Shown here piece by piece: positions 1-10,115 of a DNA stretch of 39,995 bases. The stretch is taken from positions 1 to 39,995 of the IMG/VR virus record IMGVR_UViG_3300010354_000206, one strand, 5' to 3'. A program made the translations under genes and the position numbers. The notes beneath the pieces were generated by a model. That model was given only the letters and a program-made list of their open reading frames with translations. It ran no database searches and was not told the origin of the DNA. How positions within the stretch are numbered: the stretch's first letter is position 1; each line of letters opens with the position of its first letter. Source of the DNA: a virus.

Positions 1-2064
1 AATATTTAAAGTGGAGTTATTTTCAACTAAAACATCTATACCGACTTGTCCTATAGCTGTGGGTCCATGAATATTTATTGTGGACCCATTAGATCCGCAT
101 AATCCAGCAATAAATTGTTGGTATAAAAATCCTGCTGGCCCATGCATTGCCGTGCAGTGATTTCCTGTTCCAAATAAAGATACCACAGAATTTTGGTCTG
201 CTCGGATAAATCTTCCATAACATTGAGTCCCATCCGTGTTAGTAGCTTGAGACACTAAATGTTGAGAATGTATTAAGTCTAACCTAGAATTCGCTCCAAC
301 ATATATTGCAGGGGCTTGATGATATTTTGAATTATTTATGAAAGACACCCCATGGCTTTCTTTAAATTTCATGCTTCCATAAATTGAGGGTAGGGCATTT
401 CCTTTTTTGAATGTAAAAATAGAATTATCTAAGACTAAGTGTTGCCCATTTCCACTGAAATCTACTTGACCCTTATTTTCAGTTAAGGTTGCACTAAATG
501 AGGTTAATGAATCATTAATTAAAGTAGTAGAATTTCTTGCTCTTATTCCTTCATACCCATTACCTTCACAAGTTAATTCTTCTGCTAATAAAGTAGAGTT
601 TAGTAAATCAATACCGACTCTATTTTCATAACAGTCTATTAGCCCCTTTAAATTTATTTGGGAATTGATAGCTCTTATTCCATATTGCTCATTAGCTTGT
701 GCAGCCAAAACACCTTTATTTAATTCTGTGGATATCGAAAGTCTTTGTAATCCTCCAGTCAAAATAGAATTCTCTAATAGGAATCCAATCTTGTTTCTAG
801 AAGAACAGAAAACAACATCAGAACCTGATGTTTGATAATCTACTCCACTTGTGTCAGAGCCTCCACCAACTGAAGCACTTAAGGTAATTTCACTATTGAA
901 CGCTCTAAATCCACAAGACTGATCAGAGGATCTTGTGGAAGCTGAAGTCATTTTATAGTTTCTAGCTGCAAAAGCGGATCTTGATAATATTACTTTAGAG
1001 TTATTGAATAAGAATCCGTTTATATTTGATCCAACTGAAGCACAGTTTTCTAAAACTACTTCTGAGTTATTTATTTCAACTCCAGAGTCAACTGAAGAAG
1101 TAGTGCTAAAGCTTCCAGGCAATCCTCTGTTCATACCATCTATACAGAAGTTTCTAATGTAGATTCTACCAGAGCAGTTTTTGACACTTAATTTAGATAA
1201 ATTATTTCCGTAAACTGATCCAAGTATGGGATTATTTGTTGCAATAGCAGTTCTTAATATTCTAGAAGCAGTTGTTTGATTTATTGATGAGTAATCTAAT
1301 GTTGCTGGAGAATCATTTGAAGTATATTGAGATTCATATACATTTATTAAAAATCTATTAGCTGTTGTTGTCTGAAAGGAAGTAGTATTTCTTAAACCAA
1401 AAGTTAGCCCCCCCGCTCTTAATGAAGGAGTTGCATACACAAAACAATTAACTGAATTAAATCTAGAATCACTAGAAGACGAGAAAACTAAAGAACTTAT
1501 GCTTACAGCAGAAGTTGCAGAAGCTCCAGTTCCTAAAGTAGAACTAAGATCTGCTGAATCAAATCTAAGAGGAACTGTTCTACCCGCTACCGTACCAGTA
1601 ACTGCTACAACCGAAGAAGTTGAATTAGCAATATTATTATTATAAATCTTACCATAGTTTCTATTTATAATTTCTAATGATCCGTTTTCAACTATTTGGA
1701 AATCATGGATTTCCATTTTGCCAAGGTTTCCGAAGTTTGCTACTTCTATTAAGATAGGGAATCTAATAACCCGTGGAAGGGCAGCTATTGCGGCACTAAC
1801 AGAAGTATAAATATTTCTATTGGCTGCTAAGGTTCCTGCTGGGGCATCTGCACTTACAACCAAAGCTAACCCAGGAACAGAGGATGTTGGGTATCCATTA
1901 TATTCCCACAGTTCGTAAGTCCTTTCTTCTAAATCATATATTGGAAGGTTATCTTGCTCCCAGTTATAGAAAGAACTAGTGTCAAACTTGGCTACTGTAG
2001 GAGTCCAAGAATTATAAAGTCTTGCGCTACCGCTAGAAGTATAAATATCATTTTTAGTAAACAT
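1..2064 (-). CDS. Parallel beta-helix virion protein, C-terminus cut off by the window edge
   Basis: The frame is open from an ATG at 2064-2062 to base 1 (688 codons) with no stop, so the C-terminus lies outside. After about 190 residues of less regular sequence, the protein becomes a ladder of Asn-Ser turns followed by beta-strand residues (NNSEVVL, NNSKVIL, FNSEITL, ENSILTG, INSQINL, LNSTLLA). Two well-defined rungs are 22 residues apart. This is the look of a right-handed parallel beta-helix, as in phage tailspikes and pectate-lyase-like folds. Such domains bind or cleave surface polysaccharide, but no catalytic residues can be assigned here. It is the last visible gene of the leftward baseplate block, 6 bases after the preceding gene, and the ribosome-binding site is weak. 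A tailspike or baseplate-attached appendage is the likely role; the fold call is firmer than the function. Confidence 0.75.
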   Translation of the reverse strand, partial: MFTKNDIYTSSGSARLYNSWTPTVAKFDTSSFYNWEQDNLPIYDLEERTYELWEYNGYPTSSVPGLALVVSADAPAGTLAANRNIYTSVSAAIAALPRVIRFPILIEVANFGNLGKMEIHDFQIVENGSLEIINRNYGKIYNNNIANSTSSVVAVTGTVAGRTVPLRFDSADLSSTLGTGASATSAVSISSLVFSSSSDSRFNSVNCFVYATPSLRAGGLTFGLRNTTSFQTTTANRFLINVYESQYTSNDSPATLDYSSINQTTASRILRTAIATNNPILGSVYGNNLSKLSVKNCSGRIYIRNFCIDGMNRGLPGSFSTTSSVDSGVEINNSEVVLENCASVGSNINGFLFNNSKVILSRSAFAARNYKMTSASTRSSDQSCGFRAFNSEITLSASVGGGSDTSGVDYQTSGSDVVFCSSRNKIGFLLENSILTGGLQRLSISTELNKGVLAAQANEQYGIRAINSQINLKGLIDCYENRVGIDLLNSTLLAEELTCEGNGYEGIRARNSTTLINDSLTSFSATLTENKGQVDFSGNGQHLVLDNSIFTFKKGNALPSIYGSMKFKESHGVSFINNSKYHQAPAIYVGANSRLDLIHSQHLVSQATNTDGTQCYGRFIRADQNSVVSLFGTGNHCTAMHGPAGFLYQQFIAGLCGSNGSTINIHGPTAIGQVGIDVLVENNSTLNI

Positions 2065-2070
2065 AATTTA

Positions 2071-2670
2071 TTAGAAGTTTAGTGTCCAACGGAAGATTAA
2101 ACTAAAATCACTAGTTTTAATAACATTGCTGAAATAACGATATGCAACTAAAATAGAAGCTTCGGTGGCAGCTCCTGTTGGATTTTTCATAAACAATCCT
2201 ATTTCATTTAAAGCAGCAGCGGAGCCACCTCTAGTAATGTTGTTACAAGCCTCTTCATCTAAAACAACAGTGTAGCGCACTGAACTATTTCCAACTTTAG
2301 TTACTTTACTATGAGGTATTTTTAAGAAAGTTTTATTTGTAAGAGTTGCGCCATTTACATACTGATTAGATGTTATTGCGTAAATATCAGAGTCAGTACC
2401 ATATTCAGTCGTAGAACTTAATGGGCCAGATAGTTGGTAAGTGGTGCTTACTTCTAAAGAAGAATTACCAGAAACCCCTATTTGAACTCTGTCTATTTGG
2501 TACTCTGTAACTTTATTCCCGCCTGCTCCTGCAAACAAGTAAGCCAGGCCAACTCCCATTCCAGATACGATTATATTATGATCATCAAAAATGATCTCTT
2601 CTTTCCCATCTGGAAATAACTTGGCGATCTGAAGATGCCCATTTATTCCTAATTCTTCTATAAAATTCAT
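2071..2670 (-). CDS. Tail appendage/baseplate-associated protein, paralogue of the upstream gene
   Basis: A 199-residue protein that I do not recognise as a named family. Its N-terminus (GHLQIAKLFPDG, then DDHNIIVSGMG) and its end (SLIFRWTLNF) resemble the same regions of the preceding 337-residue protein (GSVEIHTVGEDG, KEDNLIVDGAG, ITWRLKFL), so the two look like paralogues with different middles. The segment around LNEIGLFMKNP and the final aromatic beta-strand are of a type I associate with phage fibre-network or tail-fibre attachment proteins; that is an impression, not a proven match. The start ATG overlaps the previous stop by 4 bases (ATGA). A GGAGA ribosome-binding sequence lies about 10 bases upstream. 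It is very probably a virion component made late. Confidence 0.7.
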   Translation of the reverse strand: MNFIEELGINGHLQIAKLFPDGKEEIIFDDHNIIVSGMGVGLAYLFAGAGGNKVTEYQIDRVQIGVSGNSSLEVSTTYQLSGPLSSTTEYGTDSDIYAITSNQYVNGATLTNKTFLKIPHSKVTKVGNSSVRYTVVLDEEACNNITRGGSAAALNEIGLFMKNPTGAATEASILVAYRYFSNVIKTSDFSLIFRWTLNF

Positions 2671-3680
2671 AAAAATTTAAGTCTCCAAGTTATTGTTATA
2701 TTGCTATGGCTACCTAATCCTGTTGTTTGACCACATAGATTTTTTGTAAAAGTTTTTTTACAGAATAACCTATACCTCATAGGATTATTTAGGACTGAGA
2801 ATGTGTAGGGAGGTTTATTTCCTGCTGAAAGTGACCTATTCATATCTATTGTCCAAAGACCTATATGATAAATTCCACCATATAAATTTAATACTTGGAC
2901 ATCAACTGCGTCTATTGTAGAAGTAACCACAATCTCACAAGTAGTTGCTAAAGGTGCTACTACTGCAACATTAATTCCTGTAGTTCCAATAAATCCTCTT
3001 CTATCCACTACTCCACGGCCCACATACCCCCCTGCTCCATGAATAGTAGCAGAAGCCACAGATGCACTTGGAACTATAGGAGTAGCCGTTAAATTTAATT
3101 GGTTTACAGAGGATATAATATAAGCATACGCCGTAGTTGTAGGTGCGTAGCATCCATATAACACTGCTAAAGGAGCGGAAGCTCCGAATTGAGCGGATGC
3201 AGCAACTGCATGAATATGATGTCCTTCATCCTCGATAACAGTTCCAGCAGAAGTTGTGAATGGTAAAGATACATTAATTCCACTCCAAGTTCCTGTTGGA
3301 GTACAATTATATTCTAATTTTTGGTCTATTGGGCTTGGAGCTTTTGGAACTGCACTAGTAACGGGGGTATAATAAGTGTTTGACCCTTCCTGTAAAACCA
3401 CTAAGCTATTAGCGGCTAAAGCACTTACTATCTGTGAATATTGGGTACTATGTAAATTATTTCTCCAAGCAGCAGAAGGGGCTCCAAAAGTAATTGCTTG
3501 AATTGTGTAATTAGAAACATCGAGAATAGCTGATGCGCTAGAAATCCCAGATAAAGAAGGGGATGTGGTTAAGACATCAGCTATAAACTCACCAGCACCA
3601 TCAACAATAAGATTATCCTCCTTAAATAATAAGGTAGGTCCATCTTCTCCTACGGTATGAATTTCTACTGAGCCTCTCAT
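2667..3680 (-). CDS. Tail appendage/baseplate-associated protein (longer paralogue)
   Basis: A 337-residue protein rich in Ser, Thr, Ala and Val, typical of beta-structured virion proteins. The first 40 residues and last 15 correspond to those of the 199-residue neighbour; the middle is about 140 residues longer and holds a distinct region (GHHIHAVAASAQFG, GAGGYVGRGVVDRRGF). This pattern suggests shared attachment and assembly ends with a swapped central part. The ATG shares one base with the stop codon of the giant I-domain gene upstream (TAATG arrangement) and has no clear Shine-Dalgarno of its own, so translation is probably coupled. Position between baseplate wedge genes and a beta-helix protein supports a peripheral baseplate or fibre-attachment role. 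Confidence 0.68.
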   Translation of the reverse strand: MRGSVEIHTVGEDGPTLLFKEDNLIVDGAGEFIADVLTTSPSLSGISSASAILDVSNYTIQAITFGAPSAAWRNNLHSTQYSQIVSALAANSLVVLQEGSNTYYTPVTSAVPKAPSPIDQKLEYNCTPTGTWSGINVSLPFTTSAGTVIEDEGHHIHAVAASAQFGASAPLAVLYGCYAPTTTAYAYIISSVNQLNLTATPIVPSASVASATIHGAGGYVGRGVVDRRGFIGTTGINVAVVAPLATTCEIVVTSTIDAVDVQVLNLYGGIYHIGLWTIDMNRSLSAGNKPPYTFSVLNNPMRYRLFCKKTFTKNLCGQTTGLGSHSNITITWRLKFL

Positions 3681-6600
3681 TAGTTTCTAATATCTAGGGA
3701 TGTTACTTGTCCCCCTCCTCCAGTACCTCCAACCAAAGATGGGTGGAGTTTATAATTAAGTCTAGTTCCTCCGCTTGTATCTAGTATCCCTGAACTATCT
3801 GAAGCTTTTCTTGAGGTATAAGCATCAGTAGTTAGACCGTTCATAAACTTTAAAATAGTTCTTAATTCTTCTTTATCAGTAAAGTATCTAAACTCTTCAA
3901 CAAATGGGTATAAGGGAATAGAGCTTGATTGTATTCCATATCCAGTACCAATTCCAGAATCTTGTTTTAAAGTTAAATCTTGTAAGGATATCGTATCAAT
4001 TAGTAAATACTTATTTTCGTCGTTAGTTGGGTAGTAGAATACTTCTACAAAATAGTTAATATCATTATCATGTACTTTGCTTCTAGCTTGATGATAAATA
4101 TCAGGAATAGGAATTATTTCAAGATATTCATAGTTATTATAGTTTGTATAATTTCTAGTATCAAACTCAAATTCAAAAGTTTCTAAGTATTCTTCCTTTA
4201 GTTCTGTCAAAGGATCTTTATTGGATTGAACTTCTGAATCAACCTCAATAACTTCATTACCAATACATTGAAGTTGAGTCCCTAAAGTAGGATCCACACT
4301 TACTCTGGTTGGAGCTTTAAATGTGTAATCTTTAGCTAATTCATTTTTAACAATAGAAGCAGTTAAAGAATTATACTTTACTAATTCCCAGCGATTCCTC
4401 TTAGTCCAGGACCACAAGTAATAATTTCCATCTGGGCCTTGGGTTAATCCTGTATGTATCCAAACTCCAACACGACCTCCACCATACTCTTGGAATCTTA
4501 GATCGGACACTTGCCCTTTTAGACTAAATTTAAATCTATGATTCTTTATTAGAGTATTAGTAGTTGGGCCATAAGAAGACAGGTCAAATCTTAATCTTGG
4601 AGTTCCGTTATAAGTAAAGCATCTAATAAAAGTTTTATCATTAGCGTAAGCATCTGGATCCCTTACAAAGTTTGTTGGGCTTAATTTAACAATTTCAAAT
4701 TTATTTCTGTTAGATGCTCCTGAAGTTTGAACAAACTCTAATCCACTGAGAATATAAGGATTTCTAAATTCTGCGCTTCTGTTTCCTGCACTGAAGGATC
4801 CGTTCATGGGAAGAACTATTGCTCCAACAGTGGAAGCAACATAAGTTCCAGAAGCATACCCGTTGCTAACTGCACAGACCGTAAAGACTCCAGAGCCTTC
4901 TCCATAGCCTATAGGAACGATTGTGTCTATAGAGGAGGCTATGTACCTACCTTCTTGAGAAGACACGGCAGAGCCCTCTATAGAGAAATCACAATTAAAC
5001 AAACCCTTTCCAAAAGTGTGAGCAAAGATGTTACCACCTGTTTTTTCAATGCTCGATCCACCTAAAGAATCATTAAAATATTTTTTATAATCTCGGAAAA
5101 GTTCATTCAACCCTCTTCCAAAACTAAAGTTTTCATAATCTCTGTAATTAGTAATTCCTACTGTTCCACTATTTAAATAAGTGTTAGCTAAGGATAGCTC
5201 TTCGTCGGTGTTATAAATAGACCCGTAATAATCTCCTGTTGTAGCAGATATAGCTATTTGAGCTTTAGCTAATGCTTCCTTTTCTTTCATTTTGTGCATT
5301 ACAATATAAATCGGATGCACTTGTCCACGATCCACATATTTATCATGGGCATCAGCTATCTCAGGATACTTTAAATTCGAACCAAGTTCTTTTAATCCCC
5401 TGGATGGGAATGTACTACTAGTATACACTCCTGAGAAAATGTTTGTTGATGATAAGTTCTCACAAGCAGCCCAAACTCCAGAGGGCTGACGATAATCTGC
5501 TATTGGATAGAATCCTCCTGCTGAAGGAATATACCCTAAAGGTAAGAATCCAATAGAAGAGGTCATGCTTCTCTCTAAGACTGAAGCATCAAAAGTAATA
5601 GGCTGATTAAATCCTGTTCTATCGTAATAAGTTTCATTAGGTAAAACAAACTTAAAGTTGCGTCTTCTTAATGATTTTCTTGGAGTTACTGTTATGTAAG
5701 AGGTGCTGCTAACTAAAGCATCAGTAACAGAATCGACATCTGTTCTTTGGAAAGTATTCAAACCACCTCTACCATTACTGTTTCCTGGAGACACATTTCT
5801 CATGTCTAAACCAGAAACTTCTCTTCCAGCAAAAACTCCACTAGCAAGAGAGTACATAGTATTTCTCTCATTAGGATTAATTGAATCGTACTCTGTGTGT
5901 AATACTCTATTTGGATCTTCATTTTCATTTGCTAACAAGCTAATCGCTGGTATCGCGTGTGCAGGGAGGAACTTATTCAGAACTCCTCTTGAAGCCTGAA
6001 TTGCATACTTACCATTTCCAGTGTAATCTCTGCTTAAGAAATTAAAACTAGAAGCATTGAAGTTTACAAAAATATGAGAAGATTTACCATTCCAAAGACT
6101 AAAAATTCCATTATCAACTCTGTCTGTATCACCTAAAACTGTGAAATAGTTTTGAGGGTTCTGCATACTGGAAAAGAACATTAAGAAATTGTTCTTGTAT
6201 GAGAATCTGTCTGTAGACCCTATGGTTGCGGAAGTAAGATACGATCCAAAATATTCAGAGAAAGTATTACCTACGCCTAAACACTTCAACTTTTCTATGA
6301 AGAAATTTTTAAGTTCTTCAGTTATATCACAATCTTTATAATACTTTATTTCTTCAAATGGGGGAAGTGGGAAGTTTCTATGACCTCTAAAATTGAATAC
6401 AAAAGAAGAGGCTCCTGTAGAAGACAGGTATATTGGTCGATCTTCAGGCCCTAAATCTTTTGTTGAAACATACAATCCAAGTCCAGAAGGTCCTTCGTGA
6501 AAGGCATTTTCAAAAGGTAGATTTTCTCTATTTGAAGCTACATTGAAGTAGTCATATGTAGATCTATAATCCGCGCTGAAGAAAAGTGGTTTTGTTTGTG

Positions 6601-8077
6601 GTTCAGTTACAAAGCAATAAATATCATCTGGAACTCCTGCCTCATCTAACTTCATATAACGATAAGCAGGGAAATAATCTCCTTGGTAAACGAAACTATT
6701 TGGGAACTTCTTATACGCTTCTAGTAGGATATAATCTACTGCAATCTTAATATTATTCTCTAAACTTGCTTCATCGTAATTAAATATTCCAACAGAATAC
6801 GCTTTTTCTCTTGTCCAAGTTTCAAAGTTTTTAAAGTGAATTGATTCTGTAGCTAAAGCATACCAAAGCATAAATGGGATATATGATTCCCAAACTTCTG
6901 CTATGTTAGACGAAACATCTAAAGTCTGACCTTTAATTAATGCGTTTAAAGCATACTGAATACTTAACGCAGTTCCTTTTCTTTTATAAATTGAAACTGC
7001 TGAACGAATTTGGTGTCTCCACTTAACTGGGTCTGGACCCATAAGTTCCCAATTAATTAACTGCGCTAAATAAGGTAAGTATTCGTCTGGGCAAGTATCA
7101 ATATCATACAAAGACTCTAAAGCTTGTATTTGATTATTGATGTCAGCCATGGAGTATCCTATGGCCTTGAGAAGCTTAGTATAAGGACCTTTAGAAGTTA
7201 AATTATTTTGTAATGATGCGGCCCCAATGTAACTGTCAAATGCATCCTTAACTCTAAAATCAGCCCTATCCATATATGCTTTTGAATAGATGATTTCTAA
7301 TAGAGTTTCTAGCTTATCCCATTGTTGAGTTCCACTTGTGTAAGTACCAGTTCCTGATAGGAAATCCGTTGGTATCATTCCAACGCTTCTAATTATTGAA
7401 CTTACATTAGCATTACCTTGATTATACCAAACATACTTAGTTATTGTTTTTACCGCTTCTAATGTTTCTAATGTGTTGTTTAGATACAATGAAGATAGTT
7501 GAGCCAAAGCAAATGATGATGCCTGATAAGATCCTACTCCAGTCACACTACTGGTTATTAAGAAAGCAAACATCCCTAAGTTGTCAACTAAATAATCTCT
7601 AGTTACCCCTCCATTTGATCCAAAAACACCTCCAGTTGAGTTTTGTAATTGACTATTAATTTGATTAAATCTTAATTTAGGAAATAGAACCGCAGATAAA
7701 AAATTAACAAAATCTTCCGCAGTTTCAAACTGATCTAATGAGCTACCACCTTTAAATTGATTTAGAGAACTTCCTAAAGGATATAATATTTTGTCTTCAA
7801 AAGATTGGGGTGTAATTTTTGTTAATTCATTTTGTTTAACAAAAAATTGAGACAATGAAGAAACGCTATCATAACTAGTAATTACCAATGCTCCCGCAGG
7901 AGTGACTATATTCTTAGCTAAAAGTATTTGACTATTGATAACTTGATCAATGTTATCAACTCCAAGTCCACTGAAATTTATGTCATCTTGTTCATAAAAT
8001 TCAGGAGTTATGGGTTTAAAAACCTCATAATAATTTGATTTATTATATCTATTTGGACTTGGATTAAAAGTATTCAT
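3680..8077 (-). CDS. Giant baseplate wedge protein with tail protein I (P2 gpI-like) domain
   Basis: A 1,465-residue protein encoded directly after the J-like baseplate gene, the position of P2 gpI after gpJ or T4 gp7 after gp6. Around residues 320-385 it carries the characteristic gpI-like stretch: DIDTCPDEYLPYLAQLINWE, a PVKWRHQIRSAVSIYKRKGT segment and ALSIQYALNALI. P2 gpI itself is about 180 residues, so roughly 1,000 extra residues follow, rich in aromatic and beta-type sequence, with Gly/Ser-rich linkers. This is comparable in scale with T4 gp7 (about 1,030 residues). It should join the J-like protein in the wedge and carry peripheral or fibre-binding domains. Start and stop both share one base with neighbours. 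The domain assignment is good; the functions of the C-terminal two thirds are unknown. Confidence 0.82.
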   Translation of the reverse strand: MNTFNPSPNRYNKSNYYEVFKPITPEFYEQDDINFSGLGVDNIDQVINSQILLAKNIVTPAGALVITSYDSVSSLSQFFVKQNELTKITPQSFEDKILYPLGSSLNQFKGGSSLDQFETAEDFVNFLSAVLFPKLRFNQINSQLQNSTGGVFGSNGGVTRDYLVDNLGMFAFLITSSVTGVGSYQASSFALAQLSSLYLNNTLETLEAVKTITKYVWYNQGNANVSSIIRSVGMIPTDFLSGTGTYTSGTQQWDKLETLLEIIYSKAYMDRADFRVKDAFDSYIGAASLQNNLTSKGPYTKLLKAIGYSMADINNQIQALESLYDIDTCPDEYLPYLAQLINWELMGPDPVKWRHQIRSAVSIYKRKGTALSIQYALNALIKGQTLDVSSNIAEVWESYIPFMLWYALATESIHFKNFETWTREKAYSVGIFNYDEASLENNIKIAVDYILLEAYKKFPNSFVYQGDYFPAYRYMKLDEAGVPDDIYCFVTEPQTKPLFFSADYRSTYDYFNVASNRENLPFENAFHEGPSGLGLYVSTKDLGPEDRPIYLSSTGASSFVFNFRGHRNFPLPPFEEIKYYKDCDITEELKNFFIEKLKCLGVGNTFSEYFGSYLTSATIGSTDRFSYKNNFLMFFSSMQNPQNYFTVLGDTDRVDNGIFSLWNGKSSHIFVNFNASSFNFLSRDYTGNGKYAIQASRGVLNKFLPAHAIPAISLLANENEDPNRVLHTEYDSINPNERNTMYSLASGVFAGREVSGLDMRNVSPGNSNGRGGLNTFQRTDVDSVTDALVSSTSYITVTPRKSLRRRNFKFVLPNETYYDRTGFNQPITFDASVLERSMTSSIGFLPLGYIPSAGGFYPIADYRQPSGVWAACENLSSTNIFSGVYTSSTFPSRGLKELGSNLKYPEIADAHDKYVDRGQVHPIYIVMHKMKEKEALAKAQIAISATTGDYYGSIYNTDEELSLANTYLNSGTVGITNYRDYENFSFGRGLNELFRDYKKYFNDSLGGSSIEKTGGNIFAHTFGKGLFNCDFSIEGSAVSSQEGRYIASSIDTIVPIGYGEGSGVFTVCAVSNGYASGTYVASTVGAIVLPMNGSFSAGNRSAEFRNPYILSGLEFVQTSGASNRNKFEIVKLSPTNFVRDPDAYANDKTFIRCFTYNGTPRLRFDLSSYGPTTNTLIKNHRFKFSLKGQVSDLRFQEYGGGRVGVWIHTGLTQGPDGNYYLWSWTKRNRWELVKYNSLTASIVKNELAKDYTFKAPTRVSVDPTLGTQLQCIGNEVIEVDSEVQSNKDPLTELKEEYLETFEFEFDTRNYTNYNNYEYLEIIPIPDIYHQARSKVHDNDINYFVEVFYYPTNDENKYLLIDTISLQDLTLKQDSGIGTGYGIQSSSIPLYPFVEEFRYFTDKEELRTILKFMNGLTTDAYTSRKASDSSGILDTSGGTRLNYKLHPSLVGGTGGGGQVTSLDIRN

Positions 8078-9654
8078 TAGTCTAGGTACTCAATCTTTAT
8101 TGCCAAATTGTTTAGCTGAATTAATTCATTAAAATCAACTTGAACATTTTGAGTTAGATTATCAACTGAAGATATTCTAACTTCATCTAATTCAAAGATT
8201 GCTCGGTTTAAATCAGACAATATTAAAGTCTCACCAAACTCCCTATTGTCTACAGACATATAAGTTAAAACAGCATTTCTTACTTTGCTCTTTATTAGTT
8301 GTTCTTTTGATTGAAGTTCTCTATCAACTTTTACAGTTATATTTAAATCTAAAGTTCTAACTAACCCATCTACGGCTACTATTTCATCAGTAACCATTTT
8401 CTTAGTTTGTAAAGCATCTATCAGTTCTTTTTTGAAAGTAGGAGACGCTTTTTGAACTTGGAGATCCGAAGCTTTTTCAACCACATAAATATCAATAATA
8501 TTACCAGAGCAGTAAGCCTTTCTTGTTGCAGCTACCGCCTTGCCAACAGTTCCATAATCGCTTATGAAAGTATTTGCAAAGTTAGTGTAGTCATCTAAAG
8601 TTACAACGCGATCCTGACGAGAGAATGTTAAAGGAGCATATTTTTTAGCATGAGTCACTGTCTCTGCATCTGCTCCCCCTGTTGCCTTTGTTATATTTGT
8701 TACAACACCCGTCCTCTGTGCTCCTGCATCAGTGCAAGTAATATTAGAATTTATAAAGTTAGAATTTATATTACCTCTACTACCACCTCCAACTCTATAA
8801 GTTACAAAATAACTTGCAGTATCAGGGGGGTTAACTCCAGCAATTCCATTTCCAAAAACTATGGTAGCTTTGTAATCCTCGTCATAAACAATTTGAAAAA
8901 CTTTTTGTGAGTTACTAGAGGCAAAGAAAATATTTTCTACTTCTTCGTATGCTCCTGATGTTGTAGTAGTTGCATTATTGATAAAAACTTGTATTGAACC
9001 TTCAATAACTGGAGATTGAGTTAGAGGAATTGATTTAATTGATTCTGTGGCTGCAAACTCCCCACTATCAGTAACTAAAGCTCCTTCTTGTAAAGCAAGG
9101 CTTGTAAAAGTATTATTGTTTGGAGCCTGTGCTGCTAAAGTAATTGCTCCATTTATATTTGCAGATTCGACAATACCATTGTTTACTTTGTATAAAGTAA
9201 ATGCTAAAACTCCTCCATCTTCTGGAGAAGTTACTGTGATTGTTCTGTTTGCAACTGGAATGATCACCTGACCTCCAGTGTACCCTTGAATGGTATAATT
9301 AGCGTCAGCGGCAGCAGATAAAGGCCCCTTTAGTCTAACGCCAATTAACTCTAATAATTTTTTTATTGAATTTCTATTTCTAGCAGTTAACAAGAAATTC
9401 TCATTAGCCAGCATATCAGCTTTTAGAGACATTACTGCTCCCATGTATGCTACTAATTCAATAAGCATCATTCCTAGATCTGATTCGACAAAGTAATCAT
9501 AATCTAGTGGGTAGACTGCTTTGATATACTCAATCAACGAGTCTCTAAGAGTTATGAAATCTGTTCCTGCATAATTTATTAAATCTAGTTTGCTCTCATC
9601 AGGGATCGTGACAAGTTTCATAAAGTCCGATTGAGCAGTGTTATTAAAATTCAT
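8077..9654 (-). CDS. Baseplate wedge protein, J-like (T4 gp6 / P2 gpJ family)
   Basis: A 525-residue protein with the features of the Baseplate J-like family. The N-terminal helical part has FVESDLGMMLIELVAYMGAV (about 56-75) and TARNRNSIKKLLELIGVRLK (90-109). The central beta domain contains FGNGIAGVNPP (267-277) and YRVGGGSRGNI (286-296). A conserved helix follows with YAPLTFSRQDRVVTLDDYTN (339-358). Two J/gp6 copies dimerise to form the inner ring of the baseplate wedge and hold the central hub. It overlaps the gp25-like gene by 4 bases (ATGA) and has a GAGGTT ribosome-binding sequence. The order gp25-J-I matches both P2-like and T4-like baseplate operons, which strongly supports the call. 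Confidence 0.93.
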   Translation of the reverse strand: MNFNNTAQSDFMKLVTIPDESKLDLINYAGTDFITLRDSLIEYIKAVYPLDYDYFVESDLGMMLIELVAYMGAVMSLKADMLANENFLLTARNRNSIKKLLELIGVRLKGPLSAAADANYTIQGYTGGQVIIPVANRTITVTSPEDGGVLAFTLYKVNNGIVESANINGAITLAAQAPNNNTFTSLALQEGALVTDSGEFAATESIKSIPLTQSPVIEGSIQVFINNATTTTSGAYEEVENIFFASSNSQKVFQIVYDEDYKATIVFGNGIAGVNPPDTASYFVTYRVGGGSRGNINSNFINSNITCTDAGAQRTGVVTNITKATGGADAETVTHAKKYAPLTFSRQDRVVTLDDYTNFANTFISDYGTVGKAVAATRKAYCSGNIIDIYVVEKASDLQVQKASPTFKKELIDALQTKKMVTDEIVAVDGLVRTLDLNITVKVDRELQSKEQLIKSKVRNAVLTYMSVDNREFGETLILSDLNRAIFELDEVRISSVDNLTQNVQVDFNELIQLNNLAIKIEYLD

Positions 9655-10115
9655 TGTAGTATAACCTCAACTTCAAATTGATTCTGAGTATCGTCTCTTA
9701 ATTGAAGGAGTACGACAACTTTTAAAGCTTGGGATCCAGTCTCCGAAATTTTATCTAAATCAAATACTCCAAGCTTTACAATTTTTACATCTCTAGTGTA
9801 CTTCCTTATAGAAGTTGCAATTTCTTCTTTTATCTGTTCAAAAGTTATATCATCTAAAGGTTGAAATAAAAACTTTCTTAAATTGCACCCGAATCCAGGA
9901 AGCATTACTCTTTCACCTCTTTCGGTTAAAAGTAATTGGCGAACACCATTTTCAATAGTTTCTACCCCAGTAGTTTTTCCAAAATATCCTCTAGAAGTTT
10001 TGTACTTACCAATAGGATAATTTAACCCGAAAAACTTAGGCTTCTTTCTAGCAACATCACCAAACTTGCTTTGGTTTACAGGGCCATAAACATTAGTTAT
10101 TTGATTGTACGCCAT
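9651..10115 (-). CDS. Baseplate wedge protein gp25-like (GPW/gp25 family)
   Basis: A 154-residue protein close in size to T4 gp25 (132 residues). The signature region is at about residues 48-85: a VETIENGVRQLLLTERGER helix-turn followed by MLPGFGCNLRKFLFQP. The remaining half alternates helix (QIKEEIATSIRKY) and strands (LKVVVLLQLRD, FEVEVILQ), as in the lysozyme-like fold of gp25. In contractile tails gp25 sits in the wedge at the base of the sheath and helps start sheath polymerisation. It is placed between the lectin-domain protein and the J-like protein with 1-base and 4-base overlaps. This is one of the most secure assignments in the window. Confidence 0.95.
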   Translation of the reverse strand: MAYNQITNVYGPVNQSKFGDVARKKPKFFGLNYPIGKYKTSRGYFGKTTGVETIENGVRQLLLTERGERVMLPGFGCNLRKFLFQPLDDITFEQIKEEIATSIRKYTRDVKIVKLGVFDLDKISETGSQALKVVVLLQLRDDTQNQFEVEVILQ

